Positions 59,383 to 64,000 of a DNA stretch of 64,000 nucleotides are shown in pieces (positions within the stretch are counted from its first letter, which is position 1; every line of letters starts with the position of its first letter). The notes under the pieces were generated by a model. The model was not told the DNA's origin. It saw only the letters and a list, made by a program, of their open reading frames with translations, and searched no databases. Made by a program: the position numbers and the translations under genes. This DNA comes from Flavobacterium limi (GTDB lineage: Bacteria; Bacteroidota; Bacteroidia; Flavobacteriales; Flavobacteriaceae), in assembly GCF_010645075.1 (NCBI RefSeq), contig NZ_JAADZV010000010.1, forward strand, positions 1-64,000, read 5' to 3'.

Positions 59383-62300
59383 ATGAAACTAAAAGAACAA
59401 GGCCTTTATTTGCCAGAATTCGAGCATGAAAATTGCGGAGCTGGTTTTATCTGCAATCTTAAAGGAGAAAAGACAAACCAAATTATTCATGATGCTCTTG
59501 AGATTCTAGTCAAGCTGGAACACAGAGGTGGAGTGAGTGCTGATGGAAAAACAGGAGATGGAGCTGGACTTTTAATTGATATTCCTCATGATTATTTCAA
59601 GAGGATATGTGATTTTGAATTGCCTGCTGCACGTGAGTATGCTGTTGGAATGGTATTTTTACCAAAAATTAAGAATCAATACGATTTTTGTAAAGAGGTT
59701 TTTGAAAAAGAAATTAAAGCGCAGGGACTTTCTGTTTTAGGATGGAGAGAAGTACCGGTTGACTCTTCTCAACTGGGCGAAATTGCTTTAGCATCAGAAC
59801 CAACTATCGAACAAATTTTTATTGGAAAAAATGAAGCTATAGAAGATGCTGTTTTTAAAGCAAAATTATATGCAGCGCGTAAAATTACGGAGCATAGCAT
59901 CAGACATTCAAAGATATCGCAAAGCTCTTATTTTTATCTTCCAAGTTTATCTACTACTACTATAATATATAAAGGTATTATCATGCCTGAAGATATTGGT
60001 CCGTATTATACTGATTTACAGCAAACGGATTTGGTGACGCGTTTAGCATTAGTACACCAGCGTTTTTCTACTAATACAATGCCTACGTGGGAGTTGGCTC
60101 AGCCATTCAGGTACATGTGTCAAAATGGGGAGATTAATACTTTACGTGGTAACGTGAGCAGAATGCGTGTTCGTGAAGAAATTATGAAAAGTGAGGTTTT
60201 CGGACCACAAATCGATAAATTATTCCCAATCATTTTACCAGGAAAATCAGATTCTGCTTCTATGGATATGGTTGTGGAATTGTTAACACATACGGGAAGA
60301 TCATTACCTGAAGTAATGATGATGATGATTCCTGAGGCATGGGAAAAACACAAAACAATGTCTCCTGAAAGAAAAGCATTCTATGAATACAATGCTTGTA
60401 TTATGGAACCATGGGACGGTCCTGCTTCTGTGCCTTTCTCAGATGGGGATTATGTTGGGGCATTATTAGACCGTAACGGATTAAGACCTTCAAGATATAC
60501 CGTTACTAAAAGCGGTAAACTAATTATGGCTTCTGAAATTGGGGTTGTTGAAGTGCCTGCTGAAGATGTTGAAAGTCATGGTAGATTAGAGCCTGGTAAA
60601 ATGTTCCTTGTGGATATGAATGAAGGTCGTATCATCAATGACGAAGAAATCAAAAGTAAAATTGTTTCTGAAAGACCTTATCAGGAATGGTTAAACCAAT
60701 ACAGATTACACTTAAGAGATGTTCCTGAAACATCAGATGTTTGTCCGGTTGAAACTAGTGATTTGCCTACAAGAGAGCGTCTTTTTAATTATACATTAGA
60801 AGATATTCAGGATGTAATTACACCAATGGCCCAGTCGGGTAAAGAAGCTTTGGGATCAATGGGAATTGATACACCTCTTGCTGTATTATCAGACAGGCCA
60901 CAGTTAATTCCTAATTATTTCAAACAATTATTTGCTCAGGTAACGAATCCTCCATTGGATGGTATTCGTGAAGAAATTGTGACTGATATTGCTTTGAACT
61001 TAGGCCAGGACCGTAATATTTTTGATATTACAAGTAAGCAATGCCGTAAATTAAGAATTCAGAATCCGGTTATTTCTAACGGTGACTTAGAAAAAATCAG
61101 AACTATTTCTATAGATAACTTCAAAGCAGAAACCTTTAAAATTTTATATCCTAAAGCAGAGGGTATGAACGGTTTGGAAAATGCTTTGGATGCTATTATT
61201 GTACAAATTACAAAGGCTGTAGAAAGAGGAACCAATATTATTATTCTTTCTGACAGAGGAGTAAATAAGGAATTTGCACCAATCCCGGCTTTATTAGCTT
61301 GTTCATATGTAAATCATCAGATGAACCGTTTGCGTAAGCGTTCTTATTTTGATATTATCATGGAATCTGCAGAGCCTCGTGAACCACATCATTTTGCTAC
61401 ATTATTCGGATACGGTGCAAGTGCAATCAATCCTTACATGGTAAATGAAATCATTCGTGTTCAGGTTCAGGAAGGATTTATTACCGGAATTTCAGAACAA
61501 AAAGCGGTTGATAATTTCAATAAAGCAATTGGTTCAGGAATTTTGAAGATTATGAATAAAATCGGAATCTCAACTTTACATTCGTACAGAGGTTCTCAGA
61601 TTTTTGAAATTGTTGGATTCAATTCTAAATTTGTTGAGAAATATTTCCCATATACAACTTCAAGAATTGAGGGTATCGGGTTATACGAAATTGAAAAAGA
61701 GATTACGGAAAGATACAAATATGCTTATCCTGATAAACTAATTTCAAGCAGATTAGGTTTAAATATTGGAGGAGAATACAGATGGAGACGTAACGGAGAA
61801 AGACACTTGTTTAATCCGACTACGATTGCAAAACTACAACAGGCTGTTCGATTAAGTGATCAGGACAGTTATGATGTGTATTCAAATACAATCAACGATC
61901 AGGCTAAGAGTTTAATGACCATTCGTGGATTGTTTGAATTTGATAATTTAAACCCGATTCCATTAGAAGAAGTAGAGCCTTGGACTGAAATTGTGAAACG
62001 CTTTAAAACGGGTGCAATGTCTTACGGATCTATTTCAAGAGAAGCACACGAAAATTTAGCAATTGCAATGAACCGTATTGGTGGAAAATCCAATTCAGGA
62101 GAAGGTGGAGAAGACAGAAAACGTTTCCAGCCGGACATCAATGGTGACAGTCGTAACTCGGCTATCAAACAGGTTGCTTCGGGACGTTTTGGGGTTACTT
62201 CTCACTATCTGACAAATGCAAAAGAAATTCAGATAAAAATGGCTCAGGGTGCTAAACCTGGAGAAGGTGGTCAGTTGCCTGGAGAAAAAGTATTGCCATG

Positions 62301-63897
62301 GATTGCAGAAGCACGTAACTCAACTCCTTTCGTAGGATTGATTTCGCCTCCGCCACACCATGATATTTACTCTATTGAAGATTTGGCACAATTAATCTTC
62401 GACCTGAAGAACGCGAACAGAGAAGCCCGTATCAATGTGAAACTGGTTTCTGAAGTAGGTGTTGGTACAATTGCTGCCGGTGTTGCTAAAGCAAAAGCAG
62501 ACGTTGTTTTAATTGCTGGTTATGACGGAGGAACTGGAGCTTCTCCATTGACATCATTAAAACATGCTGGTCTTCCTTGGGAACTTGGATTAGCAGAAGC
62601 ACAACAGACATTAGTGTTAAATAACTTAAGAAGCAGAATTGTTGTAGAGTGTGATGGTCAGTTAAAAACTGGTCGTGACGTAGCTATAGCTGCTTTATTA
62701 GGAGCTGAGGAATTTGGTTTTGCAACTGCACCTCTTGTAGCTTCAGGTTGTATCATGATGCGTAAATGCCACTTAAATACTTGTCCTGTCGGAATTGCTA
62801 CTCAGGATAAAGATTTACGTAAAAACTTCAAAGGAACTCCGGAGCACGTTATTAATTTCTTCTACTATGTTGCAGAAGAATTAAGAGGTATTATGGCTCA
62901 GCTAGGTTTCAGAACGTTAGCTGAAATGGTAGGTCAGACTGATAAAATCAATTCAAACAAAGCAATTGAGCATTATAAAGCTAAAGGATTAGATTTGTCT
63001 TCAATCCTGCACAGACCAGATGCTTACAAAAAAATGCCGATCCGTAATACGGAAAAGCAGGATCATGGTTTAGAAAATGTACTGGATTTCCAAATCCTTA
63101 GAGATTCTCACCGTGCTTTGTACAGAAAAGAAAAAATGACTTTAGCTTATCCAATTAACAATATAAACCGTTCTGTTGGTGCTATTGTGAGTAATGAGAT
63201 TTCTAAAATATACGGTCACCTTGGATTACCTGAGGATACCTTAAATGTTAATTTCACCGGTTCTGCAGGTCAGAGTTTAGGAGCTTTCAGTGCTCATGGA
63301 CTAACATTTACTGTAGAAGGAAATACGAACGATTATTTAGGTAAAGGTTTGTCCGGAGCTAAATTAATCATTAAAAAGCCTGCAAATGCAACATTTGTAG
63401 CTGAAAATAATATCATTGTTGGAAACGTTTGTTTATTTGGTGCAATCGAAGGAGAGGCTTATATCAACGGTATAGCCGGAGAGCGATTTGCAGTACGTAA
63501 TTCTGGAGCGATTGCTGTAGTGGAAGGTGTTGGAGATCATGGTTGTGAGTATATGACGGGAGGTAAAGTTGTGGTACTTGGTAACACAGGACGTAACTTT
63601 GCGGCAGGTATGAGCGGTGGTATCGCTTATGTCTATGATCCTGAACACAAATTTAAAAACGGATTGTGTAATACGGAAACAATCGAATTTGAAACAGTTG
63701 AAGGTGCTGATGCTGACGACTTAAGAAATTTGATCGAAAGACACGTTCAGTACACTAACAGTACAAGAGGAACAGCATTATTAAACGACTGGGCAGGAAG
63801 CTTGAACAATTTTGTAAAAGTGATGCCTACAGAGTACAAAAAAGCGTTAAAGCGTCTGGAAACAGAAGAACAAATGGTAGAAGAATTAACAGCATAA
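59383..63897 (+). CDS. gltB: glutamate synthase large subunit
   Basis: The 1504-residue protein keeps the full GltB plan. A short propeptide precedes nucleophile Cys18 (ENCGAGF) of the class II glutaminase domain; a central domain and the FMN-binding synthase domain follow, with KPGEGGQLPG and YDGGTGASPLTSLKHAG. The 3Fe-4S cysteines are Cys1123, Cys1129 and Cys1134, and the GXGXG beta-helix ends the chain. It converts glutamine plus 2-oxoglutarate to glutamate using electrons from GltD. Confidence 0.96.
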   Translation: MKLKEQGLYLPEFEHENCGAGFICNLKGEKTNQIIHDALEILVKLEHRGGVSADGKTGDGAGLLIDIPHDYFKRICDFELPAAREYAVGMVFLPKIKNQYDFCKEVFEKEIKAQGLSVLGWREVPVDSSQLGEIALASEPTIEQIFIGKNEAIEDAVFKAKLYAARKITEHSIRHSKISQSSYFYLPSLSTTTIIYKGIIMPEDIGPYYTDLQQTDLVTRLALVHQRFSTNTMPTWELAQPFRYMCQNGEINTLRGNVSRMRVREEIMKSEVFGPQIDKLFPIILPGKSDSASMDMVVELLTHTGRSLPEVMMMMIPEAWEKHKTMSPERKAFYEYNACIMEPWDGPASVPFSDGDYVGALLDRNGLRPSRYTVTKSGKLIMASEIGVVEVPAEDVESHGRLEPGKMFLVDMNEGRIINDEEIKSKIVSERPYQEWLNQYRLHLRDVPETSDVCPVETSDLPTRERLFNYTLEDIQDVITPMAQSGKEALGSMGIDTPLAVLSDRPQLIPNYFKQLFAQVTNPPLDGIREEIVTDIALNLGQDRNIFDITSKQCRKLRIQNPVISNGDLEKIRTISIDNFKAETFKILYPKAEGMNGLENALDAIIVQITKAVERGTNIIILSDRGVNKEFAPIPALLACSYVNHQMNRLRKRSYFDIIMESAEPREPHHFATLFGYGASAINPYMVNEIIRVQVQEGFITGISEQKAVDNFNKAIGSGILKIMNKIGISTLHSYRGSQIFEIVGFNSKFVEKYFPYTTSRIEGIGLYEIEKEITERYKYAYPDKLISSRLGLNIGGEYRWRRNGERHLFNPTTIAKLQQAVRLSDQDSYDVYSNTINDQAKSLMTIRGLFEFDNLNPIPLEEVEPWTEIVKRFKTGAMSYGSISREAHENLAIAMNRIGGKSNSGEGGEDRKRFQPDINGDSRNSAIKQVASGRFGVTSHYLTNAKEIQIKMAQGAKPGEGGQLPGEKVLPWIAEARNSTPFVGLISPPPHHDIYSIEDLAQLIFDLKNANREARINVKLVSEVGVGTIAAGVAKAKADVVLIAGYDGGTGASPLTSLKHAGLPWELGLAEAQQTLVLNNLRSRIVVECDGQLKTGRDVAIAALLGAEEFGFATAPLVASGCIMMRKCHLNTCPVGIATQDKDLRKNFKGTPEHVINFFYYVAEELRGIMAQLGFRTLAEMVGQTDKINSNKAIEHYKAKGLDLSSILHRPDAYKKMPIRNTEKQDHGLENVLDFQILRDSHRALYRKEKMTLAYPINNINRSVGAIVSNEISKIYGHLGLPEDTLNVNFTGSAGQSLGAFSAHGLTFTVEGNTNDYLGKGLSGAKLIIKKPANATFVAENNIIVGNVCLFGAIEGEAYINGIAGERFAVRNSGAIAVVEGVGDHGCEYMTGGKVVVLGNTGRNFAAGMSGGIAYVYDPEHKFKNGLCNTETIEFETVEGADADDLRNLIERHVQYTNSTRGTALLNDWAGSLNNFVKVMPTEYKKALKRLETEEQMVEELTA

Positions 63898-63901
63898 TAC
63901 A

Positions 63902-64000
63902 ATGGGAAAAGTAACAGGTTTTAAAGAATTCGAAAGACAAGACGAATCATATATAGAAGTTAAAGAACGTGTAACGAATTATAATGAATTTACGATTCCT
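63902..64000 (+). CDS. gltD: glutamate synthase small subunit, N-terminal part
   Basis: Opens 4 bp after gltB with MGKVTGFKEFERQD and continues past the window edge. The GKVTGFKEFER opening is the GltD N-terminus. It would pass NADPH electrons to GltB. Only 33 codons are visible. Confidence 0.9.
   Translation, partial: MGKVTGFKEFERQDESYIEVKERVTNYNEFTIP

Overview
The window reads as chromosomal DNA of a Flavobacterium-like member of the Bacteroidota. Supporting signs are the AT-rich composition, promoters with a TAnnTTTG -7 box and little visible Shine-Dalgarno sequence, a SusC/FecA-style TonB receptor with an N-terminal carboxypeptidase-regulatory-like domain, and family choices typical of flavobacteria (RibB with a degenerate RibA half, LolA-like protein, D-lactate dehydrogenase with fused Fe-S half, YARHG, DUF4349, DUF6952-like). 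No rRNA or origin is present. One tRNA gene, tRNA-Ser(TGA), lies near 19.4 kb.

Region 1 (1-12.5 kb) is an accessory array. Ten genes or gene remnants all point rightwards: a 5'-truncated TIR-like protein, an HhH-GPD-type protein, a membrane protein, an Mrr-type nuclease, a one-helix membrane protein, an HNH nuclease, a SLATT-like two-helix protein, two secreted proteins and an LRR/zinc protein. They are separated by copies of one intergenic repeat in the same orientation. A complete copy runs from a covarying terminator hairpin, through a second related hairpin, to a Bacteroidota promoter for the next gene. REP-like hairpins are mixed in, an IS3-type element (6.2-8.0 kb) sits inside the array, and an IS21-type end truncates the first gene. 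The content looks like a defence or conflict island built by exchange between the repeats. This is the main candidate for something undescribed.

Region 2 (12.5-19.4 kb) is also accessory. It holds a TPR-AraC regulator, a lipoprotein, a second AraC regulator, a small winged-helix protein, and a four-gene leftward cassette (conserved 251-aa protein, DUF5675-like protein, two tiny membrane proteins). A broken IS3 remnant and a small orphan gene follow. The tRNA-Ser gene, with its 3' end facing this region, marks the change to core genes.

Region 3 (19.6-28.7 kb, leftward) is core: thioesterase, RibB(X), LptG, LolA-like protein, FtsK, diacylglycerol kinase, Tpx, a DUF6952-like protein, thioredoxin and a 2-Cys peroxiredoxin. 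Region 4 (28.7-35.5 kb, leftward) is a murein-recycling run: NagZ-like GH3, GNAT, TPR protein, AmpG-like MFS, GHL10 hydrolase and AnmK. Together these would import, cleave and re-phosphorylate muropeptide sugars.

Region 5 (35.5-64 kb) mixes core metabolism with hypotheticals: two immunity-like proteins, DUF1634 plus TauE/SafE, a siderophore receptor, an FAD/Fe-S D-lactate dehydrogenase, YARHG, a Gfo/Idh oxidoreductase, an amino-acid permease, a DUF695 protein, dihydrolipoyl dehydrogenase, lipocalin, DoxX, DUF4349, a PabB-like enzyme, dipeptide epimerase, YehS, SucC, GltB and the first codons of GltD. Several intergenic spaces here carry long imperfect palindromes and a recurring structured motif.
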